DNA of 64,000 nt from contig REAB01000051.1 in the NCBI GenBank assembly GCA_004293645.1, forward strand, positions 1 to 64,000, given 5' to 3'. Origin of the DNA: Cytophagia bacterium (GTDB lineage Bacteria; Bacteroidota; Bacteroidia; Cytophagales; Spirosomataceae). The notes beneath the pieces are model-generated. The model saw nothing but the letters and a program-made list of their open reading frames with translations. It did no database searches and was not told the DNA's origin. Every line of letters starts with the position of its first letter. Position 1 is the stretch's first letter. The position numbers and the translations under genes were made by a program. This document shows positions 8,512 through 17,759 of this stretch, piece after piece.

Positions 8512-10197
8512 CTACGCTTTGGTGGCTACTTTGGCCCAGTTGTCTTTCAAACCCACCGTGCGGTTGAACACCAGTTTGTCGGGAGTACTGTCGGAGTCTT
8601 TGTAAAAATACCCTTTTCTCATAAACTGAATCTTGGCATCGGCTGCGTCAGTTTGGAGGGCAGGTTCGGCGTAGGCAGTAATCACTTGCAGCGAGTTGGG
8701 GTTCAAATAATCCTTAAAATCGCCTTCTTCTGCCGACGGGTTCTCTACCTGAAACAAGCGGTCGTAGAGTCTTACTTCTACGGGCAGGGCGGTCTGGGCA
8801 GCCACCCAATGCAGCGTGCCTTTCACGTTGATACCCGACGTATCTTGGCTACTTTTACTGTTTTCTACATAGCTGCAGCGCAGCTCGGTTACGTTACCGT
8901 CGGTGTCTTTCAGCACTTCATTGCACTGAATAATGTAAGCACTTTTGAGGCGTACCATCTTGCCCACGGCCAAGCGGAAGAAATTTTTGGGCGGGTTTTC
9001 CATAAAATCTTCGCGCTCAATGTACAACTCACGCCCAAAAAGCACCTCACGAGTGCCGCTTTCGGGGTCTTCGGGGTTGTTTTCGCTGTGGCAAATTTCG
9101 AGTTGCGTTTCGGGATAATTGGTAATAACTACTTTCAACGGGTCGAGCACTACCATGCGGCGCAACGCAATTTTATTGAGGTGTTCGCGCACGCAAAATT
9201 CGAGCAATCCTACGTCTATCAGGTTTTCGTTTTTGGTAATGCCAATGCGCTCACAAAACCCCCGCACGGCCTGGGGCGTATAGCCGCGCCGACGCATGCC
9301 CGAGAGGGTGGGCATGCGGGGGTCGTCCCAGCTTTTTACGTGGGCGTCGTTTACGAGTTGCAGCAATTTACGCTTACTCATCACGGTATAGCTCAAATTG
9401 AGCCGCGAAAATTCGTATTGTTTAGACGGAAAAATACCTAAATTTTCGATGCACCAGTCGTACAAATCGCGGTGCGGCACAAACTCCATCGTACAAATTG
9501 AATGGGTAATCTGCTCAATGGCATCGCTTTGGCCGTGGGCAAAATCGTACATTGGATAAATGCACCACTTGTCGCCCGTGCGGTGGTGGTGCGCAAACTT
9601 GATGCGGTACAAAATGGGGTCGCGCAGCAGCATATTGGGCGCGGCCATGTCTATTTTGGCGCGCAACGTGCGGCTTCCTTCGGCAAATTGGCCATTTTTC
9701 ATGCCTTCAAATAGTTCCAAATTTTCGGTTACTGTTCGGTTGCGATAGGGGCTGTTGGTGCCAGGCTCGGTGGGTGTGCCTTTGAGCGTCGCCATTTGTT
9801 CGGCAGGCAAATCGTCCACGTAGGCCAGTCCTTTCTGCACCAGTAGCGTGGCCAATTCGTACAGTTTATCAAAATAATCGGAAGCATACCGCTCTTCTTT
9901 CCAATGGAAACCAAGCCATTGCACATCGTTCTTGATAGATTCGACGTATTCGGTATCTTCCGTAACGGGGTTGGTGTCGTCGAAGCGCAGATTGGTACCA
10001 CCGCCGTATTTTTGGGCTACGCCAAAGTTCAAACAGATGGATTTGGCGTGGCCAATGTGCAAATAGCCGTTGGGTTCGGGCGGGAAGCGCGTCAGCACGC
10101 GTCCGCCGTGCTTACCAGCGCGGAGGTCTTCTTCAACAATTTGTTCAATAAAATTCAACGCTTTTTCTTCGGCTGTTGATGCGGTCAATTCAGTCAT
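8512..10197 (-). CDS. glnS: Glutaminyl-tRNA synthetase
   Basis: Class I aminoacyl-tRNA synthetase charging tRNA-Gln; 561 residues, the usual length. Start set at ATG 10197 (MTELTAS...) because the frame upstream to 10263 holds only non-homologous residues. Seen: RFPPEPNGYLHIGHAKS with the HIGH signature, VMSKRK as the KMSKS-equivalent loop, and C-terminal beta-barrel anticodon domains with 'FNRTVGLKDNW' near the end. Presence of a true GlnRS fits Bacteroidota. It is divergent from the DUF4199 gene and apparently monocistronic. Confidence 0.96.
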   Translation of the reverse strand: MTELTASTAEEKALNFIEQIVEEDLRAGKHGGRVLTRFPPEPNGYLHIGHAKSICLNFGVAQKYGGGTNLRFDDTNPVTEDTEYVESIKNDVQWLGFHWKEERYASDYFDKLYELATLLVQKGLAYVDDLPAEQMATLKGTPTEPGTNSPYRNRTVTENLELFEGMKNGQFAEGSRTLRAKIDMAAPNMLLRDPILYRIKFAHHHRTGDKWCIYPMYDFAHGQSDAIEQITHSICTMEFVPHRDLYDWCIENLGIFPSKQYEFSRLNLSYTVMSKRKLLQLVNDAHVKSWDDPRMPTLSGMRRRGYTPQAVRGFCERIGITKNENLIDVGLLEFCVREHLNKIALRRMVVLDPLKVVITNYPETQLEICHSENNPEDPESGTREVLFGRELYIEREDFMENPPKNFFRLAVGKMVRLKSAYIIQCNEVLKDTDGNVTELRCSYVENSKSSQDTSGINVKGTLHWVAAQTALPVEVRLYDRLFQVENPSAEEGDFKDYLNPNSLQVITAYAEPALQTDAADAKIQFMRKGYFYKDSDSTPDKLVFNRTVGLKDNWAKVATKA

Positions 10198-10228
10198 GGT
10201 TTTTGTGCTATCTACTCGTTTTATAGCC

Positions 10229-10236
10229 CAAAGATA
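10229..10236 (-). promoter_or_regulatory. Likely -7 promoter element of glnS
   Basis: On the minus strand this reads TATCTTTG, a full match to TAnnTTTG, 31 bp before the glnS start. The nearest upstream TTG is about 24 bp away, longer than the usual 19-20. Confidence 0.5.
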
Positions 10237-10319
10237 GCACAATTGCAGGTTTTTGGGGCGCAAGGCACTAAAAATGACGCAAAAATGGTAGTTTTACGCC
10301 TTCAAACTTCACTTTTATT

Positions 10320-10811
10320 ATGCAAAATTCTATTAAATACGCCCTTTCGGTGATGGGCTTCGGCACGGTTTGGCTGGTAGCCGAAAAGCTACTGGGCTAT
10401 CACAATACCATCGTTGATTGGCTTCCTTTTACCAGTTTGTTGTGGCTTATTTTGGTGGGCGTTTTTTACGTATTTTTCCTAAAAACCGAAAGCCAACAAC
10501 ACCGCAATTGGAACTACAAAACGGGCGTAAAATCCGCGCTTGTTTTTACGCTATACTGGGTAGTTGGGTTTGCGGCGATAAAACTCATCTATTTTGCATT
10601 CATCAATCCCGATTATTTCAACGATATTACCTTGCGCGGCCGCGAATGGCTCACCCTCAGCGCTACCTCCGACGAAAACTTTGAAAACGCCACCCAAATG
10701 ATGGAAGATTTTTTACAACTTACTCCTTATTTGGCCGTTACTACCGTTCTTCAATTCGTTTTTGGAGTCATTTATTCGCTGCTCATTCCTGGATTTGTGA
10801 AACAAAAGTAA
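10320..10811 (+). CDS. DUF4199-like four-helix membrane protein
   Basis: A 163-residue integral membrane protein. Four hydrophobic segments can be seen at roughly residues 7-25, 36-54, 70-95 and 133-158, with a polar stretch (~100-130, 'SATSDENFENATQMMEDFL') between the third and fourth. Length and layout fit the DUF4199 family common in Bacteroidota, whose function is unknown. It ends 7 bp before the stop of the convergent res gene and starts divergently from glnS. The family assignment is by general resemblance. Confidence 0.65.
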   Translation: MQNSIKYALSVMGFGTVWLVAEKLLGYHNTIVDWLPFTSLLWLILVGVFYVFFLKTESQQHRNWNYKTGVKSALVFTLYWVVGFAAIKLIYFAFINPDYFNDITLRGREWLTLSATSDENFENATQMMEDFLQLTPYLAVTTVLQFVFGVIYSLLIPGFVKQK

Positions 10812-10818
10812 CGACACA

Positions 10819-13638
10819 TTATACCAATTCTTTCAGTTGTGTTGCCACTTTGTAGAAAACTCCGTTAGGTTGGGCCACAATAAAATGGGCTTTTCCACAC
10901 TGAATTTTCATTTGCTCAATGCCGCGCAGCATATCAGCATTGAGAACAGATTTGGTTTCGACCACAAAATAAATGCGGTGGTCATTTTCAAAAATTACTG
11001 CCCAGTCGGGGGTATAGTTACCCACAGGTGTAGGGATTTTGAAGGCTTTGGGCAGTTTAAAAAAGAATTTTACGCTCGTATCGGCCTCACATTCGCGGGC
11101 AAAATGATGCTCTACTTCGCTATCAATGGCTATGAAGTTATAGAGTGTTTTGTGGTGGGCTGTTACCGCAAACAAGTTAGACAAATAGGTTTCTATTTCT
11201 TCATTTTCAAAAAGTTTCATTTCATAGTTGTTGGGTTCGTTGAGTCGCTCATATTTGATGCCGTCTATCATCAGCGCGTTTAAGGCTTTCTGAATAGCCC
11301 CCACCACGTTGTCCAAAAACAATTGTGGATTTACGACTAATTCTGCCACTCGGTCAGACCGTTTTAATATCTGAAAAATGGTTTGGCGGGTAATGTCCAA
11401 ACGACCTTGAATATAAGCATACACGTCTGGAACAGGGTATTTTATGGCATCGGTACGTTTTCTTTCAATGTCGGTAAGGGTTTTTTCTATGCCCTCTTTA
11501 CCATAATTCATCGTTGCCCGCTTGGCTTCCAGCATGGGGCGTTTAGTGGACGGTACTTTACTCAAATCGCGGAGTTCGGCTACGGCTTTTTCGATGAGTA
11601 GTTCGGTATCGTAGGCCACGCGATAACGGGTTCGGAATTTTATTTTATCCCAAATCTCAAAAAACAGCGGGCAGTTTTCGGGCGTTAAGTGTTTGGTAAG
11701 CTGCACTTGGGCTTTGTCGCGGGCGTTTTTGATGCGTCCCAAAAATTCTACACTGGTTTCTTCTTGAATTTCTTTTTGCAGAGATTCCGAAAACTCCTCA
11801 TAGGTTTCGTTGGCAATGACGGTCAGCACATTGATTTTTTTATCGAACACCCGCGCCCCCGTTCCGTCCACACACAGGCGCAGCCCGCGCCCAATTTCCT
11901 GCCGCTTTTTGAGCTCGCTTCGGCTTTCGTTGAGCGTACAAATCTGAAAAACATTGGGATTGTCCCAGCCTTCGCGCAGGGCCGAGTGCGAAAAAATAAA
12001 ACGCAACGGCTCGTCGGTACTGAGCAACCGCTCTTTGTCTTTCATAATGAGCGCGTAGGTATCGGTGTCGGCCTTGGTGGTACCGTTGGTGTCTTTGAGT
12101 CGGTTTTTGTCGGAAGCAAAATAGCCGTTATGCACCTTTTTTACGTCAAAATAACCTGCATGAACCGTAGGAATATCCGATTCATGGACTTTACCAGCCA
12201 AAAAATAGGTTTCTTTCGGGGCATCAGTAAACAATAGCGCGTTGAGTTTGGATTGGTGTTCTTTGGCCAACCGTTCAAAAATTTCTTCAAACCAGATGGC
12301 AAACTTACCATTTTGCGGCGTACCATCAGAATCATAGGTGCGGTAGTTGGCCACCTTGTCAATAAAAAATAACGACAAAACTTTGATGCGCTTGTGGCTG
12401 TTGCGGCTTTCTTCACTGCCCAATTGCCAATACCGAAGCTCTTTTTCAAAATGCCGCTTGATGGTGCGTTCTATTTGAAACTTGGCCACCTCGTCGTTGG
12501 TACCGCTTGCTGCCTGTTTTAGATAAATGGTAGTGCCATTGGAAAAACGAACACAATCGGGGTCGCGGTGAATGGAAGTCAAAATATAGCCTTCTTTATA
12601 GACATCGCGCCCGCCCGACAGCCAAAGCAAATCGTCTTCAGGACTGATAACCAACTCTTTGCGCTTTACGCCGCTCTTTTCGTTGGCATAAACGGCCACT
12701 TTGGCTTTGAGGCTTTTTTTGCCCACTTGTATGCCCAACAGCTCCACAAAAGGCGTATTAAAGTTGGCCTCGGCCACAATGCCATCTACTTCTATTTGTT
12801 TTACCAAGCCCAAATCGTAAGCCTGCACTGGGTTGAGGCTGTAAAGTAGGTTATAAAAATGGCGGTGCGTAGCCGAATATCGAAGCGTAAACAAGGGGTT
12901 CAGATTGCCAATAGCGGCCTTTCGGAGGTCAGACTCCATGTTTTGCGGCTCATCCACAATCACAATGGGGCGACTGGTTTGGAGGTATTCGATGGGTTTT
13001 ACGCCCGTTTCTCGCAGGGTATTGATGACGTTGTTGTCTTTGGCAAAACTATCAATGTTGATAACCAAAATTTGAATGGCATTGGAAGTAGCAAAATTGC
13101 GAAGGGCGTTGAGTTTGGCACTGTCGTAAAGCACAAAATTGACGGGCGGATTGCTGTAATGCGCCTGAAAATGTGCGTGCGTGAGTTCTAAATTTTTGAG
13201 TATGCCCTCTCGAATAGCCACACTTGGCACCACAATCACGAATTTTTTGAAGCCGTGGGTTTTGTTCAGTTCATAAACCGTCCGCAAAAAAGTGTAGGTT
13301 TTGCCCGTGCCTGTTTCCATTTCAATCGTAAAATTGAGCGGGCAATGAGTGGTCTGGCCGTCGTCCGAAACCGACGCTTCCAAATGTGCCGAAACCGCCA
13401 AACCATTTTTGAACTGAATGGCCTGCACATTCTGTAAAATTTGGGCATCGCTGATACACAACTGATTGGCAATACCGCGTTCGGTGAGGACAATTGAAGC
13501 GCCCTCGGTCTGAAAACTGACCGTAGCAACGGACTGCTCAAAGTCGCTTTGCGCCAGCGGTTGGCCTTCCAGTACTTCTATTACGCGCTGAATGGCTTCG
13601 AGTTGATAGGCTTGCGACGCATCAAATTGTAGTTTCAT
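10819..13638 (-). CDS. res: Type III restriction enzyme, Res subunit (helicase-nuclease)
   Basis: ATP-dependent translocase and endonuclease that acts with the Mod subunit to cut DNA carrying unmethylated sites. 939 residues. Helicase superfamily 2 motifs: Walker A METGTGKTYT near residue 107, DEPQN as the DEAD-box equivalent, and QEIGRGLRL as motif VI. The C-terminal nuclease shows PDWAVIFENDHRIYFVVETK, i.e. the PD...ExK catalytic core of type III enzymes. It begins 12 bp after the mod stop, so the two are an operon in the usual mod-res order. The frame is intact with all motifs present, so it should be functional. Confidence 0.95.
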   Translation of the reverse strand: MKLQFDASQAYQLEAIQRVIEVLEGQPLAQSDFEQSVATVSFQTEGASIVLTERGIANQLCISDAQILQNVQAIQFKNGLAVSAHLEASVSDDGQTTHCPLNFTIEMETGTGKTYTFLRTVYELNKTHGFKKFVIVVPSVAIREGILKNLELTHAHFQAHYSNPPVNFVLYDSAKLNALRNFATSNAIQILVINIDSFAKDNNVINTLRETGVKPIEYLQTSRPIVIVDEPQNMESDLRKAAIGNLNPLFTLRYSATHRHFYNLLYSLNPVQAYDLGLVKQIEVDGIVAEANFNTPFVELLGIQVGKKSLKAKVAVYANEKSGVKRKELVISPEDDLLWLSGGRDVYKEGYILTSIHRDPDCVRFSNGTTIYLKQAASGTNDEVAKFQIERTIKRHFEKELRYWQLGSEESRNSHKRIKVLSLFFIDKVANYRTYDSDGTPQNGKFAIWFEEIFERLAKEHQSKLNALLFTDAPKETYFLAGKVHESDIPTVHAGYFDVKKVHNGYFASDKNRLKDTNGTTKADTDTYALIMKDKERLLSTDEPLRFIFSHSALREGWDNPNVFQICTLNESRSELKKRQEIGRGLRLCVDGTGARVFDKKINVLTVIANETYEEFSESLQKEIQEETSVEFLGRIKNARDKAQVQLTKHLTPENCPLFFEIWDKIKFRTRYRVAYDTELLIEKAVAELRDLSKVPSTKRPMLEAKRATMNYGKEGIEKTLTDIERKRTDAIKYPVPDVYAYIQGRLDITRQTIFQILKRSDRVAELVVNPQLFLDNVVGAIQKALNALMIDGIKYERLNEPNNYEMKLFENEEIETYLSNLFAVTAHHKTLYNFIAIDSEVEHHFARECEADTSVKFFFKLPKAFKIPTPVGNYTPDWAVIFENDHRIYFVVETKSVLNADMLRGIEQMKIQCGKAHFIVAQPNGVFYKVATQLKELV

Positions 13639-13650
13639 TGTTCTTTTCGA

Positions 13651-15615
13651 TTAAATCACCCTAAAATCTACGCCTGCATCGCGGAGTTGCAGGTGCGTGT
13701 TGGTCATTAATTGGTCGGCGTTAGCACCCACAAAAAGCGTAGAAAGCGTAACCAACAATTGGGGTTTTTGCACGGTGGCGGCCTCCACAAGGGTGGGCGT
13801 TACGTTGGCCAATGCCACCCACATTCGGTTTTGTTCTACTATAAATATTTCACAATCAGCTATTTGTATTTTTTGAATCGCCACCGTGAGCGGTAACCCT
13901 GCTTTCAAGCAAAGTTCTACAAGCATGGCCTCGTGGGTGCGGGCAGTTTGGGCTACGGGGTCTTGAAAAATTTCTAATTGGTTGAGCAAATCTTCGGTGG
14001 CTACGTCGCTGCGCCAGGCTTTGAAGTTGGAGGCCGCCAAACGATACGACCGATAGCCCAGCACTTGTTTGGCCCCAAAGTCTAATTTCTCGCTTTGCCG
14101 CTTGCTGAGTTTTTCGATTACTTTTTTGATGCGGGCCTGCGTAATGTCGGCAATGGTGGCGTAGCCCGCTTTGAACGCCTCGCTTTTGGGGTCGGTGGCT
14201 TCGGCCAATTGCACGCACATAAACCGCCGATTGCCCCCGTCTTCTTGGTTGAGTTCCAACACCGCTTGGGCCGTAGTGCCGCTCCCCGCAAAAAAGTCGA
14301 GAATTAAGTCGTTACTTTTGGTAGTGATTCGAACAAAATGCTTTATTAAATTAGGAGGTTTCGGATATGAAAAAACATTCTCGTGAAATGTATCTTTAAT
14401 CTCTTTTGTTCCTTCACCAGTCAAAGCTACTTTTATGAGTAAACTGTCAGGAATTTTTCCGTAAGTAAGAATATTTCCATTATCATCCTTGACCACTTCC
14501 TCTTTACTCTCAAAAAGGTATTGTTTATAAAAAACGTCCCATTTACCATTAACATTTCTTTCAAACTCTATTCGTCCTGTTTCTATTCTCCATTCAAATC
14601 TTTTCTTATCGCAACGCCAACGGTGAATTTTTCCATCTAATATTTCTCCATCTGGGCAAACTATATCATAATGGAGTCCTGGCCTGTCGCCTATACTAAA
14701 ATCATTCAAATTTCTTAGGTAATACTTTCCTCTCTCACTGACAAACTCATCTGTCAAGTTATAAGATTTCAACATTTCCTTGGTTGGAGGCAGCTTAAAA
14801 AGATTGCAATATTCTTTATTTTTTGAATAAAAAAGTATGTATTCATGTGATATGGCTACATATTTATTGTCGTTTTGAGTTCCTGCCCCCTTCTGCCAAA
14901 TAAATTGACAGATAAAATTTTCTTCCCCAAAAATCTCATCGCAGAGTAGTTTGAGGTTGGCGGCCTCGTTATCGTCTATGGAGATAAAAATCACGCCGTC
15001 GTCGCGCAGCAGGTTGCGGGCCAAAAACAGGCGCGGGTACATCATGGAGAGCCAATTGGAGTGAAATTGGCCATTTTCGCGGCTATTTTTATACAAATCG
15101 AACCCTCGTAGAGTGCCGTCTTCGTTTCGCAAACCCGCTTTTTTGCCATATTCTACGCGGTTTTCGCCGTAGTTGTCGGGATACACAAAGCTATCGTTGC
15201 CCGTGTTGTAGGGCGGGTCAATGTAAATCATTTTTACTTTGCCAAAATACGATTTTTGCAGCACCCGCAGCACCTCCAAGTTTTCGCCTTCAATAAAAAC
15301 GTTTTCGGGTTGGCCCAGCGGTTCGTTGGTGTTGTTTGGGGGCAGGGGCGTGAGGGTAGCAGTGGTTTGGCGTTGTATTTCGGCGCGGGCATCGGCTTTG
15401 CCCGCCCACGAGAGTTCATAAAAATCGGTCGGAGAGCCGTGCGGGCGCGGGTGTAGGCTATCGCCCAAAATATCGCGTAGTTTTTTGAAATTAAGCTGCC
15501 CTTCGGCAAATGCCTCTGGAAACAACTTTTTGAGTTGGCCAATGCGCTCTTGATTGATATTCAAGCTATTGCCATCTATTTTTTCGGGTTCGTTGTGGTC
15601 AGAAGTCGGGTTCAT
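13651..15615 (-). CDS. mod: Type III DNA methyltransferase, Mod subunit
   Basis: N6-adenine methyltransferase giving site specificity to the type III system. 654 residues from ATG 15615; the open frame runs further up to 15741 but crosses a palindromic element, and homology starts after MNPTSDHNE. Seen: catalytic motif DPPYNTGND near residue 132, and the AdoMet-binding motif DFFAGSGTT near residue 425. The order (DPPY before FxGxG) is that of beta-class type III enzymes, with the target-recognition region between (~230-410). That central region is less GC-rich (around 14340-14940) than the flanking conserved parts, as expected for swapped specificity domains. No simple-sequence tract that would suggest phase variation was found. 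Confidence 0.95.
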   Translation of the reverse strand: MNPTSDHNEPEKIDGNSLNINQERIGQLKKLFPEAFAEGQLNFKKLRDILGDSLHPRPHGSPTDFYELSWAGKADARAEIQRQTTATLTPLPPNNTNEPLGQPENVFIEGENLEVLRVLQKSYFGKVKMIYIDPPYNTGNDSFVYPDNYGENRVEYGKKAGLRNEDGTLRGFDLYKNSRENGQFHSNWLSMMYPRLFLARNLLRDDGVIFISIDDNEAANLKLLCDEIFGEENFICQFIWQKGAGTQNDNKYVAISHEYILFYSKNKEYCNLFKLPPTKEMLKSYNLTDEFVSERGKYYLRNLNDFSIGDRPGLHYDIVCPDGEILDGKIHRWRCDKKRFEWRIETGRIEFERNVNGKWDVFYKQYLFESKEEVVKDDNGNILTYGKIPDSLLIKVALTGEGTKEIKDTFHENVFSYPKPPNLIKHFVRITTKSNDLILDFFAGSGTTAQAVLELNQEDGGNRRFMCVQLAEATDPKSEAFKAGYATIADITQARIKKVIEKLSKRQSEKLDFGAKQVLGYRSYRLAASNFKAWRSDVATEDLLNQLEIFQDPVAQTARTHEAMLVELCLKAGLPLTVAIQKIQIADCEIFIVEQNRMWVALANVTPTLVEAATVQKPQLLVTLSTLFVGANADQLMTNTHLQLRDAGVDFRVI

Positions 15616-15652
15616 GCGGTTGAAAAAAGTACGAGCTATTGTCAATACTTGT

Positions 15653-15763
15653 CTCTGAGGTCGTAGGAAACCCTGCAAACAAAGCAAGACAACGCTCGTA
15701 CAGACCGCACGAGCGTTGAACTTTACTTTCCCTGTTTGCATCGAAATTTCCTACGTTTCAGAG
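15653..15763. repeat. 111-bp nested palindromic element upstream of mod
   Basis: Outer arms CTCTGAGGTCGTAGGAAA (15653-15670) and TTTCCTACGTTTCAGAG (15747-15763) are imperfect inverted repeats. Inside are TGCAAACA (15674-15681)/TGTTTGCA (15733-15740), and a perfect 10-bp hairpin CAACGCTCGT (15690-15699)/ACGAGCGTTG (15709-15718) with a 9-base loop. The whole unit can fold into a single long stem. It sits 37 bp before the mod start and could be part of its leader or promoter region. Origin unknown; MITE- or REP-like. Confidence 0.7.
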
Positions 15764-15941
15764 TACAGGATTATTAAGCTAAACGCTAAAATTTATATGT
15801 CTTGTTAGTTTTTGGGTTCGATAAGTGGTTTATTTTGGTGAAAGCGCAAAGGTTGTGAAAGTTTAGTAAAAAAACACAACGCAGATTAAAGTATTTCAAA
15901 TCAACTGCGTTCTTATTTACACAATAAAACAAAACACCGAT

Positions 15942-17720
15942 ATGCGTCCATTTAGCACCAACAATCGCTCCATTTCTTACCTCATTGTTATTCTCGTTTT
16001 GGGGCTTTCGTCTTGTAAAAAAAACAAAGACCCCGACGAAGTGATTGGCATTTCGGCCATCAAAATTGAGGCGCAAAAAAATAAAGATGTAGTGGCCAAT
16101 GATTTGGAAGGAATGATAACGGGCGATAAAATTAGCTTTAAAATTCCCGCCAATGTTACGCTGAAAGACGTTTTACTCACTTGCACCTTCACGGGCGAGG
16201 GTGTGTATATCAACAACGTAAAAGTTGATAACGCAGCCTCAAAAACGGAGCTTACCAACGGAACAGTTATTGAAGTAAAATCCAAAAAGGGGGATTCGTT
16301 GCAATACACGGTGGTTTTTAGTGAATCTGACGACCAAGAATCGAACCTTATTTCGTTTGTGCTTGAAAAAAAACACAATCCCCAACTCAACGCCGACATT
16401 GCTTTTGAAATAAACGGAAACACCATTGTAGGTAATTTGAAAAAGCATTTTTTCAACGTCGTTCCTACCTTTACTACCAATTCTGCCCGCATCGAAGTGA
16501 ACGGCAAAGCCCAAACCAGTTCGATGAGTGCCGTTGATTTAAAACAACCCGTCGTTTATTATTTAACCACAACCAAGGGCTTCAAAAAGCAATACAATGT
16601 CAAAATAAATTGGAACGACGCATTGCCCCAAATCAATGTTACCACCAACGGCGGAGCCGCCATTACTTCTACCGATGTTTATGTGCCGGGCAATGTGGCG
16701 ATTGACGGCCAGTCGGTTTATGGCAACTACGCTGGCACAACCAGGATTAGAGGACGGGGCAATACCACTTGGACTTTCCCAAAGAAGCCTTATCGGTTGA
16801 AATTGGACACCAAAGCATCGTTGTTTGGACTGCCTGCCGCCAAAGATTGGGTGCTTTTGGCCAACTATTTGGACGGAATGCACACACTCAATGCCGTAGC
16901 CATGAAGGCGGGCAAACTGCTCAATATGCCCTACACCAACAACATAATTCCCGTAGAACTCACTTTGAACAACCAATACTTGGGTGCTTATATGCTCACC
17001 GAACAAGTAGAAGTAGGCACAACCCGCGTCAATGTGGGCACTAATGGCACTTTGTTGGAGTTAGACATCAACTACGACGACACCTACAAATTTAGGTCGG
17101 CGGCTTATAATCTTCCAGTACAAGTCAAATTTCCTGACCTCACCAATCAAGCTGAAATGCTGCCCATTCAAGCGCAGTTTGAGAAATTGGAAGAGCTGGT
17201 TTCAAATGCCAGTTTTCCCAACAACAATTACTTAGACTACATCAGCGATGAGTCTATCGTCAATTATTTCATTGTCTATATGCTCACCGACAACGAAGAA
17301 ATCAACCACCCGAAGAGTACGTTTATTCACAAAACCAAAACGGGGAAATACACTTTGGGCCCTATTTGGGATTTTGATTGGGCGTATGGTTACGAGAAAT
17401 CGCAGGTTCATTTTTTTAGTTATAACCGACCGCTCTTTTGGAGTCCGCCGAGCGGCGGCACTCGTTTTTTTTCCAAATTTTTGGCCGACCCCAAAATAAA
17501 ATCGTTGCTTAAACAAAGATGGTCGGAGTTCAAGGCAAACAAAATGGAAGAGTTACTCACTTTCGTTGATGACTATACTTTTGTGATTGAAGGAGCAAGA
17601 GAACGCGATTATCAAAAATGGAAACGGGGCAACACAAACTTCAAAAACGACACCAAAGCCTTAAAATCTTGGCTACAAAACAGACGTGCTTATTTGGACA
17701 GCTACATCGGGAGTCTTTAA
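15942..17720 (+). CDS. CotH-kinase-family lipoprotein
   Basis: A 592-residue predicted lipoprotein (lipobox LSSC, Cys ~25). The first ~220 residues are beta-rich and resemble the DUF5018-like/BIG domains often placed before CotH domains in Bacteroidota. The CotH domain follows: RIRGRGNTTW near 267-276, KKPYRLKLD, LLANYLDG, and the metal/ATP-binding signature GPIWDFDWAYG near 470. CotH proteins are atypical protein kinases; bacterial surface versions are thought to phosphorylate secreted proteins or act in cell-surface processes. Substrate unknown. A bidirectional hairpin separates it from the convergent exonuclease gene. Confidence 0.88.
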   Translation: MRPFSTNNRSISYLIVILVLGLSSCKKNKDPDEVIGISAIKIEAQKNKDVVANDLEGMITGDKISFKIPANVTLKDVLLTCTFTGEGVYINNVKVDNAASKTELTNGTVIEVKSKKGDSLQYTVVFSESDDQESNLISFVLEKKHNPQLNADIAFEINGNTIVGNLKKHFFNVVPTFTTNSARIEVNGKAQTSSMSAVDLKQPVVYYLTTTKGFKKQYNVKINWNDALPQINVTTNGGAAITSTDVYVPGNVAIDGQSVYGNYAGTTRIRGRGNTTWTFPKKPYRLKLDTKASLFGLPAAKDWVLLANYLDGMHTLNAVAMKAGKLLNMPYTNNIIPVELTLNNQYLGAYMLTEQVEVGTTRVNVGTNGTLLELDINYDDTYKFRSAAYNLPVQVKFPDLTNQAEMLPIQAQFEKLEELVSNASFPNNNYLDYISDESIVNYFIVYMLTDNEEINHPKSTFIHKTKTGKYTLGPIWDFDWAYGYEKSQVHFFSYNRPLFWSPPSGGTRFFSKFLADPKIKSLLKQRWSEFKANKMEELLTFVDDYTFVIEGARERDYQKWKRGNTNFKNDTKALKSWLQNRRAYLDSYIGSL

Positions 17721-17729
17721 ATTCTGTAG

Positions 17730-17759
17730 AGTAGCAACGCCACGCATGGCATTGCTACT
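17730..17759. terminator. Hairpin between convergent cotH-like and exonuclease genes
   Basis: AGTAGCAACGCCA (17730-17742), loop CGCA, TGGCATTGCTACT (17747-17759): a 13-bp stem with one mismatch. It overlaps the stop codon of the minus-strand exonuclease and could terminate transcription from both sides. Confidence 0.55.

Noticed and set aside
8653-9441. 262-residue plus-strand open frame
   Set aside because: Antisense to glnS, with shadow-like composition and no motifs.
13651-15615. Phase-variable mod gene
   Set aside because: Many type III mod genes carry simple repeats; none was found in or just before this gene.
15616-15741. Extended N-terminus of Mod
   Set aside because: The extra 42 codons are encoded by the palindromic element and are not conserved in Mod proteins.
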